Positions 26,916 through 35,674 of a stretch of DNA of 64,000 nt are shown one piece after another. The stretch is from positions 124,001 to 188,000 of the forward strand of contig NZ_BCQJ01000002.1 in NCBI RefSeq assembly GCF_001544375.1, written 5' to 3'. Both the position numbers and the translations under genes were made by a program. Within the stretch, counting starts at the first letter, position 1, and the number at the start of each line of letters is the position of its first letter. The stretch is from Enterococcus canis NBRC 100695. GTDB lineage: Bacteria > Bacillota > Bacilli > Lactobacillales > Enterococcaceae. The notes below the pieces were generated by a model. It worked only from the letters and a program-made list of their open reading frames with translations, was not told the origin of the DNA and did not search any database.

Positions 26916-28064
26916 TTAAGCTGTGTAACGTTCGACACCATCTAAATAAGTTGCCGCTAGATCCATTGTTGGCTCTAAAACGATAAAGTCTGCTTCACGA
27001 CCTTTTTTGATCATGCCGCATTTATCTTCGATTTTACAAGAAATTGCCGGTACCCAAGTTGCCATCATAATGGCTTGTTCAGGAGTTGCAATTTCCCATT
27101 CCACTACATTTTTAATCGCTTCTTTCAATTTCAAAATACTACCAGCTAAATTGCCTGATTCCAAACGAGCAGTTCCTTCTGCCACCACAACGGGGAATTC
27201 GCCTAAGTTGTAGTGACCATCTGGCATACCGCCGGCCATCATACAGTCGGTAATCAAAGCAACGTGATCATGACCGACTTTTTCCATTAAAATATCGGCT
27301 GCATTTGGATGAACATGATGACCATCACAAATCAACTCTGAGAAAACGTGTTTCAAGGACATCAAAGCACCTACCATCCCAGGTTCACGGTGATTCAAGC
27401 CACGCATGCCGTTATAAGCATGAACGAATACACTAGCACCCGCTTCGACAGCTGTTTGCGCTTCTTCTAACGTTGCGTTGCTGTGTCCTAATGCTACGAC
27501 AACACCTTCATCTGTTACTTGTTCAACAAACTCTTTCACATTTTTACGTTCAGGTGCTAAAGCAATTTTTTTGATCAAACCACCAGAAGCTTCTTGCCAC
27601 TCATGGAAAGTATCCAAATCAGGATCGCCAAAGTAACTTGGGTTTTGCGCCCCTTTATGTTCTTCAGTAAAGAACGGGCCTTCAAAATAAATACCTTGTA
27701 CTTTCGCACCTGGTACTTCTTGATAGGTGTTGCCGATTGTTTCAGCTACGTCACGCAAGCGTTCTTTAGTAGAAGTTAAAGTTGTTGGTAAGAATGAAGT
27801 AACACCACAAGAAAGTAAACCTTCTGACATCACTTTCAAGCCTTCTGCGTCATTATCCATGACATCATGATTCATAAACCCGTGAATGTGGGTATCAACT
27901 AAGCCTGGTGCAATCCATTTTCCACTTTGATCGATGATTGTCACGTCACCAGCTGGTTTTTCTTTCTGGAAATCACCAAAAATCCCATCTGTAATCTCTA
28001 AATAACCAGGACCTTTTACATCTGTTGTGTAAAAGAATTTATCCGCATAAACAAAAGTACGCAT
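26916..28064 (-). CDS. nagA: N-acetylglucosamine-6-phosphate deacetylase
   Basis: A 382-residue amidohydrolase that converts GlcNAc-6-P to GlcN-6-P and acetate for wall recycling or catabolism. PGLVDTHIHGFMNHD near residue 56 carries the metal-binding HxH. GHSNATLEEAQ near 195, HAYNGMRGLNHREPG near 215 and TDCMMAGGMPDG near 270 are family motifs. The start MRTFVYADKF is chosen from AAGG spacing; earlier in-frame starts are less well placed. No nagB is adjacent. A NagR-like operator lies upstream. Confidence 0.94.
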   Translation of the reverse strand: MRTFVYADKFFYTTDVKGPGYLEITDGIFGDFQKEKPAGDVTIIDQSGKWIAPGLVDTHIHGFMNHDVMDNDAEGLKVMSEGLLSCGVTSFLPTTLTSTKERLRDVAETIGNTYQEVPGAKVQGIYFEGPFFTEEHKGAQNPSYFGDPDLDTFHEWQEASGGLIKKIALAPERKNVKEFVEQVTDEGVVVALGHSNATLEEAQTAVEAGASVFVHAYNGMRGLNHREPGMVGALMSLKHVFSELICDGHHVHPNAADILMEKVGHDHVALITDCMMAGGMPDGHYNLGEFPVVVAEGTARLESGNLAGSILKLKEAIKNVVEWEIATPEQAIMMATWVPAISCKIEDKCGMIKKGREADFIVLEPTMDLAATYLDGVERYTA

Positions 28065-28088
28065 GATCATCCTTCTTTCTCTCATTGT

Positions 28089-28141
28089 TACCTTAAAGGT
28101 ACTCTGTTCCCTTAAAAAAGTCAAGAATGGTGTATACCATT
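28089..28141 (-). promoter_or_regulatory. nagA promoter region with NagR/GntR-type operator
   Basis: On the minus strand AATGGTATACACCATT (28126-28141) closely resembles the dre site bound by NagR (YvoA) of Bacillus. It lies just upstream of TTGACT (28119-28124), with a TACCTT -10 candidate 17 bases on. A second palindrome, TACCTTAAAGGTA (28089-28101), covers the -10. GlcNAc-6-P-responsive control is inferred. Confidence 0.6.
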
Positions 28142-28171
28142 TGTGTAATCTTGCAACTTTTTTAGTAATAT

Positions 28172-28200
28172 TTGTAAGCGTTGTCCTTTTATGTCATACT
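28172..28200 (+). promoter_or_regulatory. gldA promoter overlapped by a cre site
   Basis: TTGTAA (28172-28177) and CATACT (28195-28200) are 17 bases apart. The cre-like TGTAAGCGTTGTCC (28173-28186) fits the CcpA consensus except for its last base and covers the -35. Carbon catabolite repression of glycerol dehydrogenase is expected. Confidence 0.65.
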
Positions 28201-28229
28201 AAATTTATCAACTATAAGGAGGCAATGCA

Positions 28230-29330
28230 ATGGAACGAATCTTCGCAAGCCCATCTCGTTATGTCCAGGGAAAAGATGTTTTCAAAACGGGGATGGCATA
28301 CATCAAAGACTTAGGGAAAAAGGCACTCCTCTTAACAGATGAAACAATTTGGGAATTAGTCGGTGCCGAGCTGTTTGACACGATGAAAGAAGCTGAGCTG
28401 GATCCAGTCAAAGAAATCTTCTCAGGAGAAGCATCTGAGAAAGAAATCAAACGAATTGGCAAAATCGTCACAAAAGAGAAAGTTGAGGTTATTGTTGCAC
28501 TAGGTGGCGGAAAAGCCATTGACACAGGAAAAGCTGTCGCAGATGACGCGGAGCTGCCGATTGCGGTGCTACCGACCATCGCCTCAACCGATGCACCCAC
28601 CTCTTCCTTATCCGTTATTTACAGCGATGATGGAAAATTTGAGCGTTACCGTTTTTATGATAAAAATCCTGAGCTAGTATTGGTGGATACTGCCGTTATT
28701 GCGAAAGCACCGGCTAAATTGTTGGCAGCGGGTATCGCAGACGCCCTAGCTACCTATGTCGAAGCTCGTGCTGTCGCGCAAAGTCACAGTCAAAATATGG
28801 TGGAAGGCGCGCAACCAATTGCCGCCATGGCGATTGCTGAAAAATGTGAAGAGGTGCTATTTGAAAATGCCTTAAAAGCGTATCAAGCTAACCAAGCCGG
28901 CGTTGTAACACCGGCGTTTGAAGCCATCGTTGAAGCGAACACATTGCTAAGCGGCTTAGGCTTTGAGAGTGCTGGTCTAGCAGCAGCCCACGCGATCCAT
29001 AATGGTTTCACAGCTGTTGAAGGTGACATCCATCACCTAAGCCATGGTGAAAAAGTCGCTTATGGTACCTTGACACAACTAATGTTGGAAAACGCGGACC
29101 CTGAAGTATTAGATGATTATATCGACCTGTATCAAGCCTTAGACTTACCTACAACCTTAGAGGAGATGTACTTGGCCAACGCCAGTGAGCAAGAACTGTT
29201 GGCTATTGGCGAGCAGGCTACAATCGAAGGCGAAACAATCCATAACATGCCCTTCGAGGTTTCAGCAGAAGACATCGTGGATGCTTTAAAAGCAGTAGAT
29301 GCCTACGTGAAAGCATACTATCCACAATAA
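28230..29330 (+). CDS. gldA: Glycerol dehydrogenase
   Basis: A 366-residue metal-dependent alcohol dehydrogenase (NAD+, Zn2+ or Fe2+) that oxidises glycerol to dihydroxyacetone. Motifs: ALGGGKAIDTGKAV near residue 91 for NAD, LPTIASTDAPTSSLSVIY near 117, and metal ligands in GIADALATYVEA near 170, HAIHNGF near 253 and HGEKVAYGTL near 270. The ATG has AAGGAGG upstream. No dihydroxyacetone kinase gene is adjacent. A cre-like site covers the promoter. Confidence 0.95.
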   Translation: MERIFASPSRYVQGKDVFKTGMAYIKDLGKKALLLTDETIWELVGAELFDTMKEAELDPVKEIFSGEASEKEIKRIGKIVTKEKVEVIVALGGGKAIDTGKAVADDAELPIAVLPTIASTDAPTSSLSVIYSDDGKFERYRFYDKNPELVLVDTAVIAKAPAKLLAAGIADALATYVEARAVAQSHSQNMVEGAQPIAAMAIAEKCEEVLFENALKAYQANQAGVVTPAFEAIVEANTLLSGLGFESAGLAAAHAIHNGFTAVEGDIHHLSHGEKVAYGTLTQLMLENADPEVLDDYIDLYQALDLPTTLEEMYLANASEQELLAIGEQATIEGETIHNMPFEVSAEDIVDALKAVDAYVKAYYPQ

Positions 29331-29335
29331 CAATG

Positions 29336-29508
29336 AGGATGGGACAGAAGCGTCTAACTCCGAGAAATAAGAAGGAATACACAGAAATTGCTCTTCAAAT
29401 TTTTGAGTATTCCAGCTTATTTCCGAAGGAGTTGCTTCTGCTTCCACCGTTTATTCTGAAGAAGAGGTTGAGACATAACTCAAAAAGTTATGTCTCAACC
29501 TCTTTCAT
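29336..29508 (-). repeat. Dispersed hairpin repeat, copy B (longest)
   Basis: Read on the minus strand, the palindromic core (TGAGACATAACTTTTTGAGT arm pair) is followed by the GAATAAACGGTGGAAGCAGA module. An extended part then folds back on itself: ACTCCTTCGGAAATAAG pairs with CTTATTTCTCGGAGT, closing onto GACGCTTCTGTCCC. The whole is about 170 bases of hairpin-rich DNA. The core also acts as terminator for gldA. Confidence 0.8.
29464..29508 (+). terminator. Terminator hairpin within repeat copy B
   Basis: An 18-base stem (GAGGTTGAGACATAACT type) with a short AAAA-containing loop followed by T-rich sequence. It separates gldA from the convergent XRE gene. Confidence 0.75.
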
Positions 29509-30317
29509 TAGTTTACAGTATGAATCCATTCTAAGTATTCCGCAAATTTTTCATATTTTCGGCTTTCTTCTGGATCGTTCATTAATTTGGCCTTCAAACA
29601 GAAAAGTTCCGGCAAGAAATAATAACTATTTTTTTGACGTAACCAAGAGATGCCTTGATCTACCTGTTCCAGCGCTCTTAATGGCTCATGATTTTGAATC
29701 AAAAAGCTGGCATAATTATAAAAGATTTTCGCCAACTCCACATGAATCCGTTCTGATGGCAGCGTATAAAACTGATGGATACTTTCTTCTAAAAAGCGCC
29801 GAGCCTTTTCTTGATTTCCAAGAGACATAAAGACTTTTCCCATACAGCTCATAATCTGGATTTCCCAGTCAGTAATAAACGGTTTATTACGGTGATAAGA
29901 CAGATCCAGTGCATGGCGCAAATCCTGAAGTGCCTGCTCGTTATCGCGGAAAAGATAATACTGACAACTGCCGCGATAGTAATAGTAGCGTTGCAAGTCC
30001 GATTCTAAATATAAAATATCCTCTACATGGTCCAATGAGCGATATAAAGCATGATACTCTTTATGGCGAAAATAGAAGGCAAAGGTCTCCATCAACTCAT
30101 TGATTTTTTGCACCCGCTCAGAATTGAAGGTCAGCACCTGATCCATGCTCACTCCTAGTCGTTGGCACAGCTGCTGCATCACCATGACATTCGGCAACTC
30201 TTCATCATTCTCGATGCGACTCAACACACTTTGAGAGCAAATATCCTGTGACAGCATTTTCTGTGTCATTTTACGATCTTTTCGGATTTCTTTCATCACA
30301 CTGCCAAACGAATTCAT
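29508..30317 (-). CDS. XRE-type regulator with TPR-like C-terminal domain (Rgg/PlcR-like)
   Basis: A 269-residue regulator. The helix-turn-helix is MTQKMLSQDICSQSVLSRIE near residues 18-37. The remaining 200 residues are repeated helices with TPR-like hydrophobic and aromatic spacing (ALQDLRHALDLSYHR; KARRFLEESIHQFYT; ALEQVDQGISWLRQ). This is the layout of RRNPP regulators that bind short peptides. The start ATG is set by GGGAGG. No obvious pheromone gene is seen beside it. Its own promoter is near consensus. Target unknown. Confidence 0.85.
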   Translation of the reverse strand: MNSFGSVMKEIRKDRKMTQKMLSQDICSQSVLSRIENDEELPNVMVMQQLCQRLGVSMDQVLTFNSERVQKINELMETFAFYFRHKEYHALYRSLDHVEDILYLESDLQRYYYYRGSCQYYLFRDNEQALQDLRHALDLSYHRNKPFITDWEIQIMSCMGKVFMSLGNQEKARRFLEESIHQFYTLPSERIHVELAKIFYNYASFLIQNHEPLRALEQVDQGISWLRQKNSYYFLPELFCLKAKLMNDPEESRKYEKFAEYLEWIHTVN

Positions 30318-30355
30318 ACGCCCTCCCAAAATATGCGAATTTGCATTATGCTGTC

Positions 30356-30384
30356 ATTGTACTTTATTGCATAATAGGTTTCAA
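30356..30384 (-). promoter_or_regulatory. Promoter of the XRE-TPR gene
   Basis: On the minus strand TTGAAA (30379-30384) and TACAAT (30356-30361) are 17 bases apart. ATTATGC/GCATAAT arms at about 30344-30374 straddle the -10 and could be an operator. Confidence 0.6.
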
Positions 30385-30436
30385 GTTAAATTCCACGATC
30401 CAACTAGCATCGAATGACGATAAAGGAGGGTTCCAG

Positions 30437-30607
30437 ATGGAAACAAAAACCGTCTCGTTTTCTTGGGAAGATCAAGAATACCAAGGAATCATTGAAAAAG
30501 AGTATGAAAATGCTTATCTGCTAGAGGTTATCGCCCCTAGTGATGAGATGTATGAGAAATTTACAAATCGCATGATTGTCAGTAAAAAAGAGTGTCGTGC
30601 GAGTTAA
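30437..30607 (+). CDS. Small conserved-type protein, DUF2187-like
   Basis: A 56-residue acidic protein starting METKTVSFSWEDQEY, with a perfect AAAGGAGGG ribosome site. The pattern of a small beta barrel (YQGIIEKEYENAYLLEV, then NRMIVSKKEC) resembles DUF2187/YkvS proteins. It diverges from the XRE-TPR regulator and could be its target. Function unknown. A longer in-frame ORF upstream has no ribosome site and is rejected. Confidence 0.65.
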   Translation: METKTVSFSWEDQEYQGIIEKEYENAYLLEVIAPSDEMYEKFTNRMIVSKKECRAS

Positions 30608-30626
30608 GCAGTCTGCTGCGTCAAAA

Positions 30627-30680
30627 AAATAGCCAAACGTTCCGCTTGCTAACAGCTGCCGGAGCGTTTGGCTATTTGTT
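30627..30680. terminator. Bidirectional terminator
   Basis: A 16-base arm pair around ATAGCCAAACG with a 15-base loop. An A-run lies on one side and T-run on the other. It separates two convergent small genes. Confidence 0.85.
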
Positions 30681-30866
30681 TTAAAAGCCGCAAAAGCCGC
30701 CTTTGATCAAGCTTTTGATCAATGCCTCACTGACTTCATCAATTGGTTTCTCTTTGCGTTCCCAAGCATCTACATCAGCGGCACTCACTTGCAGCATATC
30801 GGCTAAATCTTGAGATTGCCAGCCTTGGGCTTCTTTGATTTGAGTAATTGCTTCTGGAATGTTCAT
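30681..30866 (-). CDS. Small XRE-like helix-turn-helix protein
   Basis: A 61-residue protein beginning MNIPEAITQIKEAQGWQSQD. The HTH is LADMLQVSAADVDAWERKEK. It ends in the unusual tail KGGFCGF. GAGGGGAG lies about 8 bases before the ATG; the longer in-frame ORF is rejected. Such single-domain HTH proteins may be DNA-binding accessory factors. There is no toxin partner alongside. Confidence 0.7.
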   Translation of the reverse strand: MNIPEAITQIKEAQGWQSQDLADMLQVSAADVDAWERKEKPIDEVSEALIKSLIKGGFCGF

Positions 30867-30985
30867 GGTCTTCACTCCCCTCAAGTGTAGTTTTAGCACA
30901 AAATCATTCTTTTTTCGAATAAAATTACTCGAGACTCTTTCCAGTTCGCACTCCCTTATAATCAGTTGTAAAAATACACAAAAAA

Positions 30986-31073
30986 CAGACCAGGACATAA
31001 CGCAAAAAGTTATGCCCCAGTCTCTTCATATTCGAATAAACGGTAGAAGCAAAAGCAACCTCTTCCAGCTTTT
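30986..31073 (+). repeat. Dispersed hairpin repeat, copy C
   Basis: The core GACATAACGCAAAAAGTTATG is followed by GAATAAACGGTAGAAGCAAA and AGCAACCTC. This is the same core-plus-module order as copy A. It abuts the end of the aminotransferase gene and may serve as its terminator. Confidence 0.75.
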
Positions 31074-32286
31074 ATTGGCGATACGTTGTTAAAAATTCCC
31101 GCATCTTATCTGTCGTAAACTTCAAATCCTCAATTTTCGGTAAATAGACAATTCTAAAGTGATCCGGCTGATTCCAGTTAAAACCGCCACCATGTACTAA
31201 TAAAACATGATGTTTATGCAGAAAATCTAAAACAAACTGCTCATCATTCACAATATTAAAGCGGGCAATGTCAATTTTCGGGAAAATGTAAAAGGCCGCT
31301 TTAGGTTTCACTGCTGATAAGCCTGGAATATCATTGATAGCATTATAGATAAATTCTCGTTGTTCATAAATACGTCCGCCTGGCAGTAACAATTCATCGA
31401 CACTTTGATAGCCGCCTAACGCTGTTTGAATGATTTGTTGTGACAACACATTTGAACATAGACGCATACTTGCTAACATGTTCAACCCTTCAATATAGCC
31501 CTTAGCATGAGACTTATCTCCACTAAGCACCATCCAACCGCAACGGAAACCCGCTACCCGGTGAGATTTCGATAAGCCGTTCAAGGTCACTACCAGTAAG
31601 TCTGGTGCCAAAGTTGCGATAGGAATATGCACTAAGCCATCCATCACTAGGCGGTCATAGATTTCATCAGAGAAGATAATCAAGCCATGCTCGCGCGCTA
31701 ACTCGACGATTTGGTCCAAAATTTCTTTTGGATAAAGTGCTCCCGTTGGATTATTAGGGTTGATGATGACGATGGCTTTGGTCCGTGACGTGACTTTTTT
31801 CTTCATATCGTCAATATCAGGATACCATTCAGCCTGTTCGTCACAGACATAGTGAACTGGTGTCCCACCAGCCAAAGAAACCGATGCTGTCCATAGCGGA
31901 TAATCTGGCATAGGTACTAATACCTCATCCCCCGTATCTAAAAGGCCTTGCATACTCATGGTAATCAACTCGCTGACGCCGTTTCCGGTATAAATATCAT
32001 TGATGGTCACATTAGGAAATTTTTTCAGCTGACAATATTGTTCAATTGCTTTACGTGCTGAAAAAATACCTTTTGAATCACTGTATCCTTCTGAATTACG
32101 GACATTCATGATCATATCTCGAACGATTTCGTTTGGTGCATCAAAGCCAAATGGTGCCGGATTGCCGGTATTCAATTTCAAGATGCGAATTCCCGCCTCT
32201 TGCATACGATCGGCTTCATCCAAAACTGGTCCTCGGACATCATAGCTGACATTTTCTAATTTAGACGATTTATCAAATTCTCTCAT
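31072..32286 (-). CDS. PLP-dependent aminotransferase, AlaA/AlaT type
   Basis: A 404-residue fold-type I aminotransferase, probably forming alanine from pyruvate and glutamate. LNTGNPAPFGFDAP near residue 38 and INPNNPTGALYPKEIL near 176 are cofactor/substrate loops. The Schiff-base lysine is in LNGLSKSHRVAGFRCGW near 240. The C-terminal arginine for the carboxylate is in HFRIVYLP. Length and N-terminus (FDKSSKLENVSYDVRGPVL) match AlaA. GGGGGA precedes the ATG. It is monocistronic. Confidence 0.9.
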   Translation of the reverse strand: MREFDKSSKLENVSYDVRGPVLDEADRMQEAGIRILKLNTGNPAPFGFDAPNEIVRDMIMNVRNSEGYSDSKGIFSARKAIEQYCQLKKFPNVTINDIYTGNGVSELITMSMQGLLDTGDEVLVPMPDYPLWTASVSLAGGTPVHYVCDEQAEWYPDIDDMKKKVTSRTKAIVIINPNNPTGALYPKEILDQIVELAREHGLIIFSDEIYDRLVMDGLVHIPIATLAPDLLVVTLNGLSKSHRVAGFRCGWMVLSGDKSHAKGYIEGLNMLASMRLCSNVLSQQIIQTALGGYQSVDELLLPGGRIYEQREFIYNAINDIPGLSAVKPKAAFYIFPKIDIARFNIVNDEQFVLDFLHKHHVLLVHGGGFNWNQPDHFRIVYLPKIEDLKFTTDKMREFLTTYRQ

Positions 32287-32381
32287 ACTTAGTCCCCCAA
32301 AAGCCCTACGGCATGATATAACGTTACGTTACTCTAGTCTTTTAAAAAAAGCAATCCTTCATGAAAAAATTGTCCGAATCT

Positions 32382-33239
32382 TTAGTTCTCAAAATACAAT
32401 CGGTAGCGTTCCCCTAAAGATAAGGTCTCGTATGCAAAGGGTAGATCTAAAACCGCCAATTCTGACAGCCAGCGACCTTTATCCTCCGGCAAAATCAGTA
32501 ATTGACCATTCTTTAAATGGATTTTTTCTACATAAGGCAGTTCCGGTAATGTGACGGCTGTTGTCAGTTTCAAAAAACGCTGACCTTGGTCCTCTTTGTG
32601 ATACTCGTGGATAAAAGCCCCATCTTTTAAAAATAAAACGCGATCCGCATAGCTTTGCAAGTTATCCAGAAGATGGGAAGCAATTAAAATAATTTTTCCT
32701 GCTTGCCGCTGCTCTTGAAGAATCTGGGAAATCAGTGAGACATTCACTGGATCGAGACCGTTCATCACTTCATCTAAAAGCAATACTTCGGTATCTGCCA
32801 CGACTTGCATCGCAAAGCACAGACGTTGCCGCATGCCAAGAGAATAGGTTCCAACGCGCTGCTTGTAATAACCGGTCATTTGTAACTGATGGGCGACCGC
32901 CTCGACTCGTGCCGGATTGCTTTGCCACATTTTAGCGTAAAGCTGCAAATGGTCGCGTCCCGTTAAGTCTTCATAAAGATCTTGCTGATCGGGGAAAAAC
33001 GTGATTAAACGATGGCTATTTGCCTCCTGCTTTTTGCTTCCATAGCAGGGCTTTCCTTGATAGTACACGGCACCACTACTGGGATGAACATAATTCATCA
33101 GTACTTTTAAAAAAGTCGATTTGCCCATGCCATTCGGTGCCACTAGCCCGACAATTTCTCCTGGAACAAAAACCTGGGAAATATCTGCTAGGACTTTCTT
33201 TGCGCCAAAAGCGACATTGATATTCTTTACTTCAAGCAT
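32382..33239 (-). CDS. ABC transporter ATP-binding protein (ABC-2 type)
   Basis: A 285-residue ATPase. Walker [10 protein letters not shown] lies near 38 (Ala instead of the usual Gly or Arg first), signature [15 protein letters not shown] near 135, Walker [13 protein letters not shown] near 155 and H-loop IASHLLDN. The C-terminal 80 residues are a small domain seen in exporters. It is third of three genes with two permease subunits upstream. Substrate unknown. Confidence 0.92.
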   Translation of the reverse strand: MLEVKNINVAFGAKKVLADISQVFVPGEIVGLVAPNGMGKSTFLKVLMNYVHPSSGAVYYQGKPCYGSKKQEANSHRLITFFPDQQDLYEDLTGRDHLQLYAKMWQSNPARVEAVAHQLQMTGYYKQRVGTYSLGMRQRLCFAMQVVADTEVLLLDEVMNGLDPVNVSLISQILQEQRQAGKIILIASHLLDNLQSYADRVLFLKDGAFIHEYHKEDQGQRFLKLTTAVTLPELPYVEKIHLKNGQLLILPEDKGRWLSELAVLDLPFAYETLSLGERYRLYFEN

Positions 33240-33251
33240 ATAGATTCTCCT

Positions 33252-34454
33252 TTACGCCAATAATTGAAAACGGCGACGATGAGTCCACCACCATAAAATC
33301 AGCTCTAGTACTAGCCAAATTCCGCCAAATAGAAGACAGCCTTTGAAAAAAGTGAAATTCGCTGATCCGTAAAAAAAGCGGCGATAACCGGTGACGATTT
33401 GTCCCAAGCCAAAGTAAAGGGTCGGGTCGTTACTGCGATCAATTATAATCGAATACCAGCGGCGCTCTCGTAGCGGCCCTGCTAAAATGGCCCCCGCCGT
33501 CAGTAGTAAAATCAGTCCTTCTTGCTTCCACCATAGCGCCACCAACCAGCTTAAACGAATGATTACCAAAGAGATCAGCATATATAATAGAAACTCTTGG
33601 CCCAATAAGTTGCCGATTGAACGAATATCGAAGTTTTCAAAACCAACGATTGGTCGTGTTACATCAGCAGTTAGGCGTAAGACTGGTACGGGATACGCTA
33701 GACTTCCTATCCCTTGGTCAAGGTTAACGCCCACGATGGTCAACAAGGCTAGGCCAAAGACTGTTACCGCCCCGCATAGGGCGACAGCCGTTTTGGCTAA
33801 TAAAATGCGGGTTACCGATAACGGATAGCCGGCAACGAGTGAGCGATGGTGCCGGTCTTTTAGCAGCAAATCAGTCAGCGAAAAGGTGGTTGCTAAAATT
33901 AGAAAGAATGGTAGCCAACCATTCATCACCTTTAAAAAAATCTGCAAACCTGTTTTTTCTTCTAAAGCTGCCTTGGTTGGTTGCTCTTTCGCAAAAGCTG
34001 TCAATAACGCTTCTGTATAGCTGTAATGGTAATAAAAATCATAGGCAGGATAAAGATTGCCAAAGGTATAGTATTCAGGTGGCATAGGCACCATTTGTCC
34101 CCCAGTATATTGCAGACCATAACGGTACCACTGAGCCGAGGCCGCCGCATATTGTTGCCAATCATGATTTTTGGCTGCTTCGATCCGTTCTTTTTCAACC
34201 GGATTCCACTGCGTAAACCAATCATAAAGCATTAGTTCGCCCCCATCTGTCCCTGGGGTGTTTTCAAAATGATCCAGAAAATATTGTCGACTTTCGTAAC
34301 GGGCCATCATCTCAGATACATCAATTCGTTCAATCGGGCGCTGATTTTTTTCAGAGAGCCCTAAAAAGCCCGCGACTAGACAGACAGCTAGTAAAATCGT
34401 TAAGGTCTTTTTGTGCAGAAAGAATTGTTTGAGCTCAATCAAAAAATAATTCAT
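33252..34454 (-). CDS. ABC-2 type permease subunit
   Basis: A 400-residue membrane protein with one N-terminal helix (about 18-35), a large extracytoplasmic loop (about 40-185) rich in Tyr and Trp, and five further helices. The start MNYFLIELKQFF has GGAGG upstream and overlaps the stop codon of the previous gene (TGATG), so the two are translationally coupled. It pairs with a second permease of similar layout; the two probably form a heterodimer. Confidence 0.85.
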   Translation of the reverse strand: MNYFLIELKQFFLHKKTLTILLAVCLVAGFLGLSEKNQRPIERIDVSEMMARYESRQYFLDHFENTPGTDGGELMLYDWFTQWNPVEKERIEAAKNHDWQQYAAASAQWYRYGLQYTGGQMVPMPPEYYTFGNLYPAYDFYYHYSYTEALLTAFAKEQPTKAALEEKTGLQIFLKVMNGWLPFFLILATTFSLTDLLLKDRHHRSLVAGYPLSVTRILLAKTAVALCGAVTVFGLALLTIVGVNLDQGIGSLAYPVPVLRLTADVTRPIVGFENFDIRSIGNLLGQEFLLYMLISLVIIRLSWLVALWWKQEGLILLLTAGAILAGPLRERRWYSIIIDRSNDPTLYFGLGQIVTGYRRFFYGSANFTFFKGCLLFGGIWLVLELILWWWTHRRRFQLLA

Positions 34455-35551
34455 CAGGCAGACCTCCTGTACAATGTCGCCTTCTGCAGTCGTATAAATA
34501 GCCAGGCTTGTAGTGCGATAATAAGGACACACCAGTAAACGACAAAGTGTTCTAAACCTAGTGGGTGCCCGTCAAAATAGGCGCCAGTCATGATTTTATC
34601 TAACTGAAACCACGTTCCTGGCCACAGGGTTGCTTGCCATACGAAGGCCGAAAAATAAAGGCCTAATAATAAAATCACCGTGACCGCACCATTACGGGTA
34701 TAGCTGTTTATGAGAGCAACTAGCTGATTCACAAGGAAACCAACCAGCAGAAAAACGCCTAAAAGAATCAATAAAAATTGCCAACGCGGTAAAATGACAA
34801 AATGATTCTGCCACGGTAAAGCGGTGGGGTACGTGAAATCTCCCCAGCCGTTAATCAGCGCCATACTCCCTGCCACCGAAAGCCAGCTTAGTAGGATAAG
34901 GCCCAATGCACATAAGGTACGCACTAACAGTTGGCCGCTTAGCCGCCTGTATAAAGAACTGGGGAATCCACGCAAAATAGTTTCATGCTGAAATTCTTCC
35001 AGCAGATTCCCCTGCGCACTAAAAACAATTAAAATGAAAAAGCCTAACGTAATATAGATTAACCAATCATAACCAGCACGGGCAGCTGAACGACTATTCA
35101 GTTCTACCCTATGCGCCCCCTGAATCAAGGTCTTATCAACTAAGACATTTTGAGTGACTTGATACTTTGGCGGCAGAAAAAAGGTAGAGGTCAATTGCCC
35201 CTCTTGCTGCCATAATTTTTGCTCATTCAAGCGTAACTCATAGTCTACTTGGCGAAAACTTTCTAAGTCCTCCATGATTAAATTCTGATTCTGTCGCCGT
35301 AAAAGCGTCTCTTGGGTCAACAATAGTTGATAAAGCGGGTCCTCTCCTACTCGTGGATCATTGACGTTATCCCCATAGCTGTTCAACACCGCTTGTAATT
35401 GATTCAATTCGCCCCGTTTTTCTTCCTGCATGGTGTTTGGTTGTTGCGCTAAAACTAAACTAAAAATGATGCCAATCATGATTGCTGCCAACAAAGCCAG
35501 CCACGTACGGCGTCTGCGCCACACCATGCGCCATTCTTCCAAAAATCCCAT
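34454..35551 (-). CDS. ABC-2 type permease subunit
   Basis: A 365-residue membrane protein beginning MGFLEEWRMVWRRRRTWLAL. The first helix is at about 16-35, a charged extracytoplasmic loop at 36-165, then five helices from about 170. The basic N-terminus fits a cytosolic elbow helix. First gene of the three-gene transporter. It lacks signature motifs that would give a substrate; bacteriocin-immunity or antimicrobial-peptide exporters have this layout. Confidence 0.82.
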   Translation of the reverse strand: MGFLEEWRMVWRRRRTWLALLAAIMIGIIFSLVLAQQPNTMQEEKRGELNQLQAVLNSYGDNVNDPRVGEDPLYQLLLTQETLLRRQNQNLIMEDLESFRQVDYELRLNEQKLWQQEGQLTSTFFLPPKYQVTQNVLVDKTLIQGAHRVELNSRSAARAGYDWLIYITLGFFILIVFSAQGNLLEEFQHETILRGFPSSLYRRLSGQLLVRTLCALGLILLSWLSVAGSMALINGWGDFTYPTALPWQNHFVILPRWQFLLILLGVFLLVGFLVNQLVALINSYTRNGAVTVILLLGLYFSAFVWQATLWPGTWFQLDKIMTGAYFDGHPLGLEHFVVYWCVLIIALQAWLFIRLQKATLYRRSA

Positions 35552-35674
35552 AAATTTCTCCGTCCCAATTAAATTGAATAAATTTAGTATAGCATGTTTC
35601 CGTACTTTCCGATGAAATTATTTGAGTTTTCAGAAAGTTGTTTTTTTCATGACACGCGCGCGTAACCGCCACTT

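Noticed and set aside
29333-29830. Plus-strand ORF of 165 codons after gldA
   Set aside because: It runs through repeat copy B and then antisense to the XRE-TPR gene. It has no ribosome site and odd composition.
34001-34235. Overlapping ORFs within the ABC permease gene
   Set aside because: Both lie inside a clear membrane-protein gene in other frames with no ribosome sites.
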